Assembly: GCA_963788085.1 (NCBI GenBank)
Contig: CAWBFS010000074.1
Span: forward strand, 178,230-242,229
DNA length: 64,000 nt
Direction: 5' to 3'
Source of the DNA: AP-15 sp963788085
Lineage (GTDB): Bacteria > Pseudomonadota > Alphaproteobacteria > ATCC43930 > CGMCC-115725
The translations under genes were made by a program, and so were the position numbers. The notes under the pieces were generated by a model that ran no database searches, was not told the origin of the DNA, and saw only the letters and a list, made by a program, of their open reading frames with translations. Of the stretch, positions 52,996-63,778 are shown piece by piece. Each line of letters starts with the position of its first letter. Position 1 is the first letter of the stretch.

Positions 52996-54192
52996 TGCGG
53001 TGAAGAGCGCCGCCGCATTGCGCCAGCGGCGCGTTCACCTCCAGATCAGCCTCGGCAATGCGCTGATCTGGGCCAAGGGGTATCACAGCGCCGGAAACGA
53101 GCGCGGCCTTTGCGCGCGCCCGCGAATTGGCGAGCCGGGTGGAAGACGCCTCGGAACGGTTTTCCGCCTATTACGGTCTTTTGGTCGGGCATTTTGCGCG
53201 CGGCGAACCGGCACCTCTGCGCGAAATTGCCAAGCTTTTCCTGCGCGAAGCCACGGCCCTGCCGGATTGTCCCGAGGCCTTGATCGCGCACCGCAGTTTC
53301 GCCAACACCCGCCTTTACTTCGGCGATTTTGCCGGCGCCCATGACCATTTTCAGAGGACAGTGGAGCTCTACGACCAGGCGCGCCATGCCGATTTCGCCA
53401 ACCGGTTCGGCAATGATCCCCGCGCCTCAGCGGAGATGTAGCGACGCCATCACATTGTGGGTGCTCGGGAAAGTCGACGATTCTTTGCGCGCTTGCCGAC
53501 CGCGCCCTCGTCGACGCCGAGTCGGCAGCGCATGCTCCGACGATGGGTCAAATGCTCCTAATCTCGGCGTTGCTGGGGCTTGTTCGGTGCAACCCCGAAG
53601 CCGTCGCGACCAACAGCCAAGCATTGGCCGATATAGCCTCTCGATACGATCTCCCAGCCTTTTGGGCCGGCTGGGCGGCATTTCTTCAGGGCTGGGCAAA
53701 GTGGTTCGCGGCGACGGCGAGGCGGGACTGGCCGAGATGCGACGCGGCATCGCCATCTATCGGGAGCAAGGTTTTGTTTGGGTCTTGCCCAGTCTCGAAG
53801 CGGCCCTGGCCGAAGCCGAAGCGGGTGCCGGCGAGACCGATGCCGGGCTCCGGCGCCTGGACGATGCGCTCGCCGAGTTGGAGCGCACCGAGCACCGCTG
53901 GTACGAAGCGGAAATGCACCGCATCCGCGGCGAGATCCTGCTGAAGCGCGACCCGGCCGATACCGCGGCGGCCGAGCAGTCTTTGCAGGCCGCGATCGCG
54001 ATCGCGCAGTCGCAAAAGGCGCGCAGCTTCGAATTGCGCGCCGCGCTGTCTCTGGCGAAGCTTTATTGCGCGGCCAATCGCGACGCTGATGCGCACGCCG
54101 TGCTGGCGCCGGCGGTCGAGGGCTTCCCGCCGACCCAACAATTCCCCGAACTCACCGAGGCGCAAACCCTTCTCGCGGCGCTAAGCCCTTAG
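51838..54192. repeat. Tandem duplication, unit about 1.2 kb, in the cyclase gene
   Basis: AGCCTCGGCAATGCGCTGAT occurs at about 51849 and again at 53048, and similarity continues to the paired ends near 52990 and 54190. The copies differ by scattered substitutions and small indels, so the duplication is not brand new, or the copies are affected by sequencing error. Confidence 0.85.
53037..54192 (+). pseudogene. Duplicated 3' half of the cyclase gene
   Basis: This is a second copy of the TPR-like region starting at ISLGNALIWAKGYHSAG and ending at the stop after EAQTLLAALSP. It parallels 51838-52990 at an offset of about 1,199 bases. It contains its own indels (near 53090, 53442 with an early TAG, 53490 and 53695). 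Recognisable blocks are RGEPAPLREIAKLFLREATA, RCNPEAVATNSQALADIASR and SLQAAIAIAQSQKARSFELR. It has no separate start and is not expected to be expressed as an independent protein. Confidence 0.82.
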
Positions 54193-54278
54193 ATCGATTG
54201 CCTCCGACGAGCTAATCGTGCCCTCAGCAAGACCTGAACCGAGCCGAGGCCAACACCACCGTAACGAAGTACGCGACC

Positions 54279-54290
54279 AAAAAAAAAAAA
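54279..54290. other. Twelve-base A run at the boundary between unlike sequences
   Basis: An uninterrupted A12 tract in otherwise GC-rich DNA. To its left is the end of the alphaproteobacterial cyclase duplication; to its right begins DNA with actinobacterial genes. It may mark an assembly join. Confidence 0.6.
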
Positions 54291-54829
54291 CCATCGCTGA
54301 ACCATCTTCCAACTAAACCCCGCTCTAGCTACGTGAGTCGGCGGCGAGATCGGCGACGGCGTGAGACGTTGTGCAGCGCATCGGTGTGATCAGGGCTGTA
54401 GTCGGTACGGTCTACCTGAGAATGGAAGCTGGAGAGGTGCCGAGTTCCCCAAGGCGGGATCTACGGCGATCTGCGCACGCCACAGCCATGCATAACACGG
54501 CGGGGCCGAGCACGGCTCTGGAATGTTCGAAGGGGCTGCAGCCATGGGCAACGGCGACGAAGGCCTGAGCAGGGAGGGTTGCTCGCCGCAGCCGCAGAGC
54601 AACAACAAGCGGCGTGCACGCGCCTCGGCCGCCGCGCGCGCGCCGGAGCTGGGCGTGGATCCTGACGAGTGAGGCGACGCGGGGACGACGACGACCGTGT
54701 TACCGGGCCACGTAGATGACGAGCGCCGCGAATGCAAGGTGGAGGACCAGCTGAGACGCAGCCAGGAGGCCACCACGACGACGACAGGAAACGGAGACGC
54801 TGGTCGCGTCGGTCAAGACCGAGGTCGCG
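54291..54829. other. Region downstream of purF without a supported gene
   Basis: About 540 bases of GC-rich sequence. In actinobacteria purM often follows purF, but no PurM motif could be read in any frame here. A 42-codon plus-strand open frame at 54544 (MGNGDEGLSREGCSPQPQSN) is noted but unsupported. Confidence 0.4.
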
Positions 54830-56240
54830 GCTGCAGCCTCCAGGCGGCGCAACCAGCGCACGGGCTCCAGAGGGTGCTCGCCGTGCTCGCTCTCCGGCAC
54901 GGGGACCCGGCACTGCCCGGCCCAAAGCAGGCCCGGGCAGCGATCCTGGCCGCTGCAACGATGGGGCTGCCACGAGGCCGTCGGAGCCGCACCAGCCGAG
55001 CCGAGCCGCGATCGCCGCGCAATTTCTCGGTCGCACGGACCATCGCCCCGCTAGAGCTCATCCCTGGGTCTGAACCAGACCCGAAAAGCACGACCTCCAC
55101 TGGTGGCGACGCGATCCGTACGTGCACTTCGCGGGCGGAGGCGAACCACGACCTCCCGCAGCATCGCCAGGACGATCGCCTGCTGGCGTCCCCCGGGACT
55201 CACCCAAGTCGTCGACTACGACGATGCGACGGCCGGCAGATCGGCACGTCACGCAGCGCGTTCAGCTTCAGCCTGATGCCCAGGCGGAATGGTCCGCTCG
55301 GCTGGATGAAGGTCCGGCCCACGTAGAGGAGTCTCCCCCACCAGGCCTGGCTGTAACGGGATGCCGCTGGCCGGCCTCCGCGCAACCCCATCCCACGGTG
55401 TCCCCGACTCCGGCACCGGGATCACCAGGTCGCGGTGGACGGCGGGGCGACCCGCCAGCGTCCTGGCTCATCTCGACGGGTCGGCGTGCAGCCGCGTGCT
55501 GATCGTCGGGTCGGGCCGGGCCAGGTAGACGTACCTGAACACAGCACACCTTCGGCGCCGCCGCCGCGCACCGGACCCGCACGCCCGCTCGTCCCAGCGA
55601 AGCACAGCTCGCCGGGCTGCACCTCGCGCACGAAGGCGTGCTCACGACGTCCCAGCGCGCCCGTCGCCGGCGCACGACCTGAGCCCGCCGGCGAGCCTGC
55701 CTGATGAGCGGCCCGGCAACCCCGCGGGTCGCGGGCCGGCAGCGCGTCGTCGAACGGCAACAGACGAGCGCAGGCGCCCCACCTGCGCAGGAGCGCGCGC
55801 CGCGGCCTCCGACCCCGCCGGGTCCACGCGCATCCCGACGATCAGCTCAGCTAGCACAATGGTGTCCGAGATGAGCTGCAGGCGCCGCCGGCCAGGACGG
55901 GTGCCAGCATTGCGGCGGAGCTCACGGTGTCGGTCAGGTTGCCGTTGTGCCCGAGGACTGGAGATGTGTGGGGTAGACCGGAACGTCGGCTGCGCGTCGG
56001 CCCACACCCACCAGCCGTGGCAGTACTCAGCGCGCCACCGACGTCGCCGCAGCGCGGTCAGCGACGGCTCGTCGAAGACCCTGGCCACGAGGCCCATCTC
56101 CTTGGTGGGTCACCGCCTGCCGTCGCTCCTCACGGCGATCTGGCCGATCCCGGCCACTCGCGCCCGGCGACCCTGGAACAGGCCAGCTTGGCTAGACCTC
56201 GGCCCGGTCAGACACCAAAGACCTCAGGCGTCCTCGGGCG
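54830..56240 (-). pseudogene. purF: Amidophosphoribosyltransferase (actinobacterial), frames broken throughout
   Basis: Pieces in changing frames follow the PurF order. They are VFGV with a stop in place of Trp at the N-terminus, TKEMGLVARVFDEPSL, AQPTFRSTP, SDTIVLAELIVG, VQPGELCFAG, YVGRTFIQPS, LGIRLKLNALRD, IVVVDD (PRPP-binding strand), VHVRIASPPVE, and an end MPESEHGEHPLEPVRWL. The N-terminal catalytic Cys cannot be read. PurF makes phosphoribosylamine, the first step of purine synthesis. The conserved blocks are still sharp, so sequence errors are more likely than long-term decay. Confidence 0.85.
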
Positions 56241-56289
56241 GGCGTCACTGGGATCGAGATCGGCGCGGAGACGCCCGTCGGCGAGCCTG

Positions 56290-56690
56290 AGGCGACACCG
56301 GCAGCTCGACTTGTCAGTCAACGGAGAGACGCGGACACAGTCGCCTCGGCTCCACTCAGCTTTGACCGCTCCCGTCCGCGCCGCCGGCCGAGCCGAGGCG
56401 CCCGGTCGCGAGCAGGAACGAGGTCAGCGGTCGCCGTCTCGATGGACGTTGGCGGAGTCCCTCGCGCGTGGCGCGGGCGGCGAGTGCACTGCACCGCCGC
56501 CACCGGTACCACTTGCACTTCCACGGAACGTCCTGGGGCGTCTCCGAGACCCTGGAACAGGCACAACCGCGCTGAGCCCGCAACGCTGCCTGTGCCTGCT
56601 CTCTGGTCGACGACCGCCCCGACCTCGGCAACCCGCTCTGGGCCTTGCCAGGGACCCGGGCTTACGCGGTGCACGTACCCTACCGCCCGG
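56290..56690 (-). pseudogene. Sterol-carrier-like protein of the pur cluster, frames broken
   Basis: The block PGRSVEVQVVPVAAVQCTRR followed by PRHARGTPPT resembles the small sterol-carrier-family protein encoded between purL and purF in Streptomyces and relatives. Further frames give LLATGRLG and AEVGAVVDQRAG-like text. Function unknown in those organisms. Its presence in exactly this position supports the actinobacterial origin of this end of the window. Confidence 0.65.
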
Positions 56691-58994
56691 TCAGCCGAAG
56701 AGGCGGATGGCTTTCCCAGGCTTGCCGCAGGACCTCGGGAGCGCACTTGCCAAGGTGGCCTCGACCGTCAGGGTACTGGCCGCCGGGCTCCGCCGAGGAT
56801 GCCGCGGGGCACTCGGTGGGCCGCGCAGAGCCGCGCCAACTCGTCTTCGCGGCCCGGCGGCGGCGCGCAGAGCGCACACGGCGCGCGCTCGCTCGAACAG
56901 GGCCGTGAACGGGCTCCCGGACGCTCAGCATGGCAGCCGCGGGCGCCGCGGGAGGCAGGGACTGTGAGGGCGATCGCCAGGCTGCGGGTGGAGAGGGCGC
57001 CGCGGGCGCTGGCCAGGAGCCGCCGGCGGGGCCTCCCGGCTCGGAGAGCCAACGTGGTGGTGGTGACTGAGAGGGTCGCGAGAAGTACGTTCGGCACGCA
57101 GGTCGGGGCCGGGGACGGCCGCGAGATGTGGTGGATGACGTGAGCCCGCACGCGGAGCTCCACCCTCCCGGGCGGGCGCCGAGCAGCACCTGGGCCGCGC
57201 TGGTGGTGAAATCCGGCGGCGAGACGGCGGCTGACGAGGTCGCCGCGCACGCCGAGCACGCCGATGACGGTGGTGGACTGCGCCGCCGCCTGGTCCGGCC
57301 GCAGGTCACGTCTCCCTGCGCGGTGACCGGGATGCCAGCGCGGCGCAGCCTGCCTGCTCTGGCAGCGCGCCCGGCCTGATGGCTCGCGCCTCCAGGACAT
57401 GACTCGTGGGGATCCTCCGGCGAGCCGAAAGTTCAGGGAGCTCCGCGCCACCGCCATGGTGTGGCGCCGGTCATCGCGACGTTGCGGTATGCCTTGCTGG
57501 CCAGGCCAGCCGGGCGCTGGTGGGTAGGGTTGAAGGCGGAGCGCCTTGTCGCCGTTGGTGGCCAGTGAGATGCCGAGCCGGGCTGCCTGTCGCTGCCAGA
57601 CAGGCCGCCGGTCTTCCCGGGATCGCGAGGATGGTTGCTGCGGACGAAGTGGGTCGGGACTGTGCGGTCAGCCCAGCTCTGTCTGCCTCGTCGGCGAGCT
57701 GAGCAGGGCCAGCAGCGTCCCGCGCAGCGCCGGGCCGTCCTCGGCGTGGTCCAGGCCGTCCGGAGCCGCCGCCTGCAGCGGCACCCAGGTCCGCGGGCGG
57801 CGACCGCGCCGCCGGACAGAGGCCCGCTGCGGCTGTCGGCGGCGGACGTCGAGCGCGATGACGGCGCCGCCACGCCAGGTCACGGCCAGAGCGTGCCGTC
57901 GCTGGTCACCTCGCCGATCACCGTGGCCTCGACGTCCCACTTCGCGCAGACCCGCAAGGAGCCGCCCGACGTTGCCCTGGGCGATGATCGCTACGACGAC
58001 GTTTGGCCAACTCGCTCATCAGCGACTCGGCCGGGGTGAGGCTGCATCGGCGAGCGCACGTCGTCGAAGGGCGGCGTCATCCTGCCCTCGCCGCCCGCCG
58101 CCAGCTCCGGCGGGCCGCGAGGCGAGGACGCTGGCGCGCCGAGGTCCTGGACATCCCTCAATCAGTTCAGCGGGGGCGCAGCCCGAGGCAGCACCGACCA
58201 GCAGCTTCTCCACGAGCCGTCGCCCACCTGGACGCTTGGCCGCTTCGCGCGGCCCGCCGCCCCCGTCGTCGCCTGATCCGCGCCTCCCGTTCGCACAGAG
58301 CTGATGGTGCGGCCAGCACGAACGCACCGTCCGGGCGGCGTCCGGGAGCCGACAGCACGACCTTGTTGCCCGGGCCTGCCTGCAGCCGCGGCCTTCAGGT
58401 CCTCGTGCCGCATGACGCCCACGCACAGGACGTTGACCACGGATCACCGGCGTAGGGTCGGAGGCGTGAGCTCGCCGCCGACGTTCGGGCAGGCCAACAG
58501 TTGCCGAAGGACATGCCGCTCACCACTTAGGCAGCACCCGGGCGCGGTGCGTCGTGGGCGTCGGCCGGACCAAAGCGAGAGCGCGTCCATCACCGCCACC
58601 GGCGAGCCCATGGCGGGCACCTGTCCCCGACGCCGCCGACCCCGGCGGCGGCGCCCTGGCGGCTCGACGACGAGGCCGGTCGGGCTTTCGTCGCCGAGGT
58701 GACCGCCAGCCCCTGCCCATGTCGACCACGCCTGCGTCGGCCGCATGCGCCTGCGAGCAGCTTTCGCGCCCGCTCTTCGGCTCCGCGCAAGGCGCTTGAG
58801 GCGCACCCTCGGCTAACCGGGACTGAGCAGGAGCCGCTCCACGCCCGAGAGAAGGCCAGCTCCGCGGCGGTCGGGCGGCGGCCGAGGAGGCGTCCCCGCA
58901 CTTCGCGTACTCGCCGGCGAGGCCGCAGCTCGCCGGAACGGCTGCGGCTGCTGAGGTGCCGGCCCGCCACCTCCACGGTGTCCTTGTCGCTCAC
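56691..58994 (-). pseudogene. purL: Phosphoribosylformylglycinamidine synthase II (actinobacterial), frames broken
   Basis: The length (about 768 codons) fits actinobacterial PurL. Blocks in order on the minus strand: MSDKDTVEVA at the start, LLGRRPTAAELAFSRAWSGS, NAGVVDMG-like glycine loop text, NVLCVGVMRHEDLKAA, AYRNVAMTGATP, VIGVLGV, LAIALTVPASRGA, LARLCAAHRVPRGILG, and the end APEVLRQAWESHPPL. PurL uses ATP to convert FGAR to FGAM with ammonia from PurQ. Frame changes occur roughly every 50-150 bases. Confidence 0.85.
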
Positions 58995-59182
58995 TCGCTC
59001 TCGCCCGCCAGCACGTGCCTGCGCTCCGCGAAGGCCTGCAGGACCCAGGGTGAGAGAGCCCAGCCGTCACCGAGCGCCCGCGAGCGGGTCGACACCCGGC
59101 GCGCTGGGCGCGCGGCACGAGCCACTACGTTGCCCGCCTCGCTCTCCCGGAGACGCCCGCATGCTGTGGCGGGACTGCCGTC

Positions 59183-59244
59183 GGAGAGCAGGGCCATTGG
59201 AGCAGGGCTATCGTGGAGCAGGGCTATCGGAGAGCAGGGCCGTT
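59183..59244. repeat. Four short tandem repeats at the 3' end of purQ
   Basis: Units of 14-16 bases start at 59183, 59199, 59215 and 59229, each variants of GGAGAGCAGGGCCATT or GGAGCAGGGCTATCGT. They lie where the last codons of PurQ should be. They could be a real microsatellite-like tract or a read artefact. Confidence 0.6.
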
Positions 59245-59770
59245 CGGGGTGAGTGGCGAGATTCGGGACGACCATGCGCTGTGCCTGTTGAGCTCGTCGT
59301 AGCGATAAGGGGGCCTTCGGCGTAGGCGCCTTCGCCGCTCTTCAGTTGTACGAGGAGCTGCTGCCCGGGCGTGGAAAGCCGCCGGTCCACGCGGTGTCCG
59401 TGTTCGCCACCGTCAGCCGCACGTCGCGGGTGACGAACCGCAGCCCGGCGTCCCGGGGAGCGCGCCCGGCAGCAGGTGCGCCTCGCACAGGATCTGGAAG
59501 GTGTTGGAGATGCCGAGCACCGGCAGGCTTCCGACCGCGCGGCGCGATGAGCACGAAACCCATCACCGGCGAGAACCTGGGCGATCGCGCCGCAGCGCAG
59601 GTAGTCGCCGTAGGAGAAGCCGCCGGGGAGGACTGCACCGGCGTCCACCCTGGGACAGAGGCATCACGGTCGGCGTGCCACAGCGGCTCCGCCTCCGCCC
59701 GGCGACCGCACTGCGCGGGCCGCACCGCGTCGTCGAGCGATCCGGGAAACGTCACAACACCTATCCGGAC
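59245..59770 (-). pseudogene. purQ: Phosphoribosylformylglycinamidine synthase I, glutaminase subunit (actinobacterial), frames broken
   Basis: Starts VRIGVVTFPGSLDD and then, in other frames, AVLPGGFSYGDYLRCGAIAQ, LGISNTFQILCEAHLLPGAL, RNAGLRFVTRDVRL, NTDTAWT, LLVQLKSGEG and near the end MVVPNLATHPER. This is the class I amidotransferase PurQ. The catalytic cysteine position (family GICNGFQ) reads Ser here, and about 25 residues before the end are missing. It lies between purS and purL as in actinobacterial purSQL operons. Confidence 0.88.
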
Positions 59771-59774
59771 GTCG

Positions 59775-60033
59775 CGAGAGGCGTCCCCGGGCGCCGCACA
59801 GTGAGCCTCTTCGATCACCGTGTTCGCCAGCAGCTCGCCGGCGAGCTCCCCGATCGCGGGCGCGAGCGCGGCGCTGTCTGCTGGTCGCCCAGACCACGAT
59901 AGTGAGCTCGAGCCTTTGCTTCCCTTGCGCACGGGTCACGCCGCCGAAGCCAAGGCGGCGGCTCTAGGGGTTGAGCACCGCCTCGCCCTGCGGGTCGCGA
60001 TCTTGGGCTTGGGCATCAGATGTCCACTCTAAC
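59775..60033 (-). pseudogene. purS: PurS subunit of FGAM synthase (actinobacterial), frames broken
   Basis: Reading across frames gives MPKPKI, RDPQGEAVLNP, GVTRAQGKQRLELTIV and ALAPAIGELAGELLANTVIE, the full length of the small PurS protein (about 80 residues). PurS bridges PurQ and PurL in the three-subunit FGAM synthase. It is divergent from the dehydrogenase E1 alpha gene. Confidence 0.82.
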
Positions 60034-60199
60034 ACGGGGCGACGAATCCTCCCAGGGCAAACAGGGCAGATCCGTCTCGTCATGAGGCGGGGGTCGCGCC
60101 ATCCCAGTGCAAAGCCTCCCCGAGAAGGAATGCATGTGACCGTCGGAAACCGGCGGTGCGACCATAGTTGCGCCGTAATACGGCCCACCCAAGCCGCCG

Positions 60200-61190
60200 A
60201 CCCCCGAAGGTGAAGCCTATCCAAACACCCCAAAACCCGTTCCCGACGACGGATCTCAAAGGCACTAACCGGGACATGGGCCGTCCGGCGGATTCACGCC
60301 GAGGCCATTGTGCTGCAGCGCAAGGGGAGAAACTGGACCTTCCTGGGCCGCGCGGCGAGCCGGCCCACGGGTCGGGCCGGGCCTTGCTGCCGAAGGACAT
60401 GGGCGATGTCCCCTCCCCCACCGCGGAGCAGCACGGCGTCGCGTGGCGCCCGGCCGGAAGTCGGCGGCGGCTGCTGAGTCTGTCCCGCGCGGAGAGGACG
60501 TGGGCGCCGGGACCGCAGCAGACAGAGTCCCCACCTCGACACGATCGCGCACTGGGCGACCAGACGCTGCACGTGACCGGTACGCGATGGGCATCCAGGT
60601 GCAACACCGCCGAGGATGAGGCGGTGCATCGGTCCACTCCGGCGCGACGGCGCGAGAGCCAGGGCCACGTGAGCCAGGCCTTCCCGGCCGGGGCGTCCGT
60701 GCCCCAGACACCCCCGTGGTGTTCTTCTGCCAGAGAAACGAGTACGCGATCTCCGCGCCGCAGGAGCGGCAGAGCCGCGTCCCGGCCTCACGAAGCGGTC
60801 GCGCGGGTTCGGCTTCCCCGCGGGCGTGGAAGGCCCACAACGGCAACGCACGGGCGCCCGCCTGCGCGCGCCGTGACCAAGAGCGTGGCGCGCGGCGCAC
60901 GAGGGCCAGGCCCCACGCTCATCGAGGCGTTCACCTACCGGATGGGGCGCGCACATCACCACCGATGGCCACCCCACCAGGTACCGGCTGGCCAAGCCAG
61001 CTTAGAGGCGTGGCGGTCGGGGACCCGATCCAGGTGAGGCCTGAGCCCGTGGGCCCGGCACGCTGGGCCAACGCTGCTCTTCTTCTTCCAGGCATCAGTG
61101 GAGGCCACCGCAGCCCGGCACGCGCCTCCCGCGCGGCCTGCCTGGAACTGTGCCTGACCCGCCGCCGATGGCGCGTTCGACGACGTGTAC
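60200..61190 (+). pseudogene. 2-oxo acid dehydrogenase E1 alpha (actinobacterial), frames broken
   Basis: Blocks in order: VRRIHAEAIVLQRKG, a GxGRALLPKDMGDVPSP stretch, EQHGVAW, GDQTLH, AMGIQVQ, VVFFCQRNEYAISAPQERQS and PTLIEAFTYRMG followed by an AHHHR region. These are the E1 alpha signatures of pyruvate or branched-chain 2-oxo acid dehydrogenases, with the pyrophosphate-binding half poorly readable. It is the first of three collinear genes (E1 alpha, E1 beta, E2). Confidence 0.82.
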
Positions 61191-61269
61191 ACCTGTGGTG
61201 CGAAACGCGATCCTTGACGCTGATTGTGCCTGTTATGAGCGTGGACCGGACGGTTCGACGAGGCGCACG

Positions 61270-62275
61270 ATGACGCAGGTCGACGCTCTCGAAGGCGATC
61301 AACGAAGGGCTGCGCCGGGCGCTCGAAGACGCACCCGAAAGCCATGATCATGGGCGAGGGAATGTTGGCACAGGCTCGGCGGCGCGTCCCGGGAACGGAC
61401 CGACGGGCTGCAGAAAGATTTTGGCGAGACCCTGGGTGATGCATATACCCTGCTTGCGAATCCGCGGGCACGACTGCATCGCGATCGGGTCGGCGCCGCG
61501 CGGCCACTGCTCGGTCTCGCGAGATCCAGTTCATGGGCTCTGAGGTCGCGCCACCGACCGACACCGACGAGCGCAGCCGCGAAGACGCACGACCGGTCGC
61601 AAGGCAGTGAAGCTGCCGGTCGCGTCCGGATCCCGTTTGGCGGCGGGATCGCGCCGGCCACGACATCAGCAGCCAGTCCCCCTGAGGTTCCTCGCCGCAC
61701 ACGGCCGGCACGTGGCGGGTAGTCCCGCGCGCGCCGACGCGGCGGCAGCCTCCGCGATGTTGAGCTGGCCATCGCTCCGCACGACCCGCGGCGACTCGGT
61801 TGTTCTGAGCCGAGCGGCGACGGGCAGGGGTGACGTCGACACCGCCGCGCCGCTCACAGGGTCGGCGCCGCCGATCGAAGGCGCGCTGTCGTGGGTGGCC
61901 GGGGAGGACGTGACCGTGCTCAGCGACGGCTGCTCGGCTCAGGACCTGCGCCGAGGCCGCGTCAAACCGCCGCCCGCGAGGATGGCTGGTCAATCGAGGT
62001 GATCGACCTGTGATCTGGTCACCGCTGGACATGGAGACCATCGCCGCGTCCGTGTCGCGGACCGGCCGCTGCGTGGTCACGCACGAGGCGCCCGTGTACG
62101 CGGGGCTCGGCGCCGCAGATCGCCGCCCGGGTGACCTGAGCGGTGCTTCTACCAGCTGGAGGCGCCGGCGGCCGCGAGTCGGTGGTTCGCCGCCGCCCAC
62201 AACCGCCTGCCCTGAACGGCAGCAGCACCTCGCCCTGACCCTGACCGCATCCTGGACGCTGTTGACCGCCACGTT
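61270..62275 (+). pseudogene. 2-oxo acid dehydrogenase E1 beta (actinobacterial), frames broken
   Basis: Begins MTQVDAL and continues in another frame KAINEGLRRALEDAPES; later VRIPFGGGIAP-like text near 61625, then SPLDMETIAASVSRTGRCVV and THEAPVYAGLGA near the C-terminus. This order matches BkdB/PdhB. It lies directly after E1 alpha and before E2. Frames change many times, so residue-level claims are not safe. Confidence 0.82.
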
Positions 62276-62284
62276 CACGCCTCG

Positions 62285-63778
62285 ACCGGGAGAGCACCAG
62301 CAGGAGTTCAAACTCCCCTACGTCGGGGAGGGCCTGACCAGGCCGGCATCGTCTCCGGGACCAGCCTGGGCCAGACACAGCCACCGAGGACGGCCAGGTC
62401 ATCGTGGAGGAAGATCGAGACGGCGAAGGCGGTCGTCAGCTGCCCAGCCCGTTCGCGGAAACCGACGACGGGCTGCTGGTGGAGGAAGGGGAACCGCCGA
62501 CGCGCGCGCGCCGGATCATCGCGGCTCACGTGGGCGGCACGACGGGCGGCCCGCCAGCTGGTGGCTGAGCCCGCCCCGCGCCGGCGCGCGCGACCGCGGA
62601 GGCCGCCGCCGCGCAGGCCGCTGTGCAGGGCGCGCCCAGCCCGGCGCCCACCTGAGCCCGGCGCCACTGAGCGGGAGCGCCGCCGGCATGCTGGGCGCGG
62701 ACGCTCCGCCGGGCCCACACAGGCGGTCCTCGTCGGCTACGGGAGGCTCAGCTCGGCTCGACGACCCTACGGGCGGGCGGAGAAGTGGCGACGCGACCGT
62801 GATCTGACCCCTCGTCGCCGATGCCGGGCCAGCGGGATCAGCCCAGCCTGGGCCGGCCGCCGCCCAGGTGTCGGCGGGCACTCGCGAAGCTGCCGGGCGC
62901 GGTGAAGCTTGCCAGGGACCTGGGCGTCAACCTGTCGGCGCTGACAGGGAGCGGCCTGAGGCGGTCGGTCACCCGCGAGGAGATGTGCAGCAGGCCGCGC
63001 GGGGACGCCATGGAGTATGTTTGGGAGACCCGGTGGGTGCAACCCGGCGACGAGCGGGCCGAGCCGCCGCGCAGCCAGCCAGCAGGGGAACCGAAACGGA
63101 TCCGGCAGACCGGCGGAGTGGCGGAGCACAGACCGCCGCGGACGGTGGCCGATGCGCTCACCGCGCCAGGAGCGCGGCACGGAATCCTCCAGAGGTGGAC
63201 GCCACCGAGACCATGGCCGCGGTGCGGCGGGGCGGTGCAGGAGCCGCCGCGGAGTTCGCCGGGGTCAGAGGTTGCCGCCGCCGTCGTTGCACGCAGGCGC
63301 TGCTGATCGCGGCTGCAGGCATCCGACGGCGACCTGACGTGGACGAGGTGGCCAGGAGATCGTGGTCAAGCTGAGCGCGACCTTGTGGCATTGTGGTGGT
63401 GGCCGAGCGCGGCCTGCTCGTGCCCAGATGTTAGGGGCGCGCAGGCGCTCGCGGTGGGCGGAACGTGGCGTGGGGCCGCGCGAGCTCGGCGGCCATGGCG
63501 CGGGCCGGGCAAGGCCACGCCGTGAGCCAACCCTGACGGGCGGCACCATCAGCCATTACGAACGTGGGCGCGTCTGGCGTGGATGCGGGACACGCCGACC
63601 TGGATGCTGGTGAAGGTGATCCTCGCCTTCGGCCAGGTGCGGGGATGCGCCAGCGGGTGCACCAGGGCGAGCTCGCGGTGCGCAAGGTGACGACGCTGTC
63701 GCCGTCGTCTCGACCACAGCCTCGGTGGACGGAGAACTCGGCTCAGCGGCGCTCAGGGACGTAGAGGCTCAATGCTGA
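62285..63778 (+). pseudogene. Dihydrolipoamide acyltransferase E2 (actinobacterial), frames broken
   Basis: N-terminal lipoyl domain: QEFKLPYVGEGLT, then IETAKAVVS in another frame (the lipoyl Lys). The E3/E1-binding domain reads VKLARDLGVNLSALTGSG with VTREEM. The catalytic domain reads VDATETMAAVRR, EFAGVR, TQALLIAAAG, DEVA, LTGGTI, GASGVDAG and HQGELAVRKVTTLS, ending VDGELGSAALRDVEAQC and stop at 63778. E2 transfers acyl groups to CoA. The complete set of domains in the right order, but in shifting frames, points to sequencing error. Confidence 0.85.
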
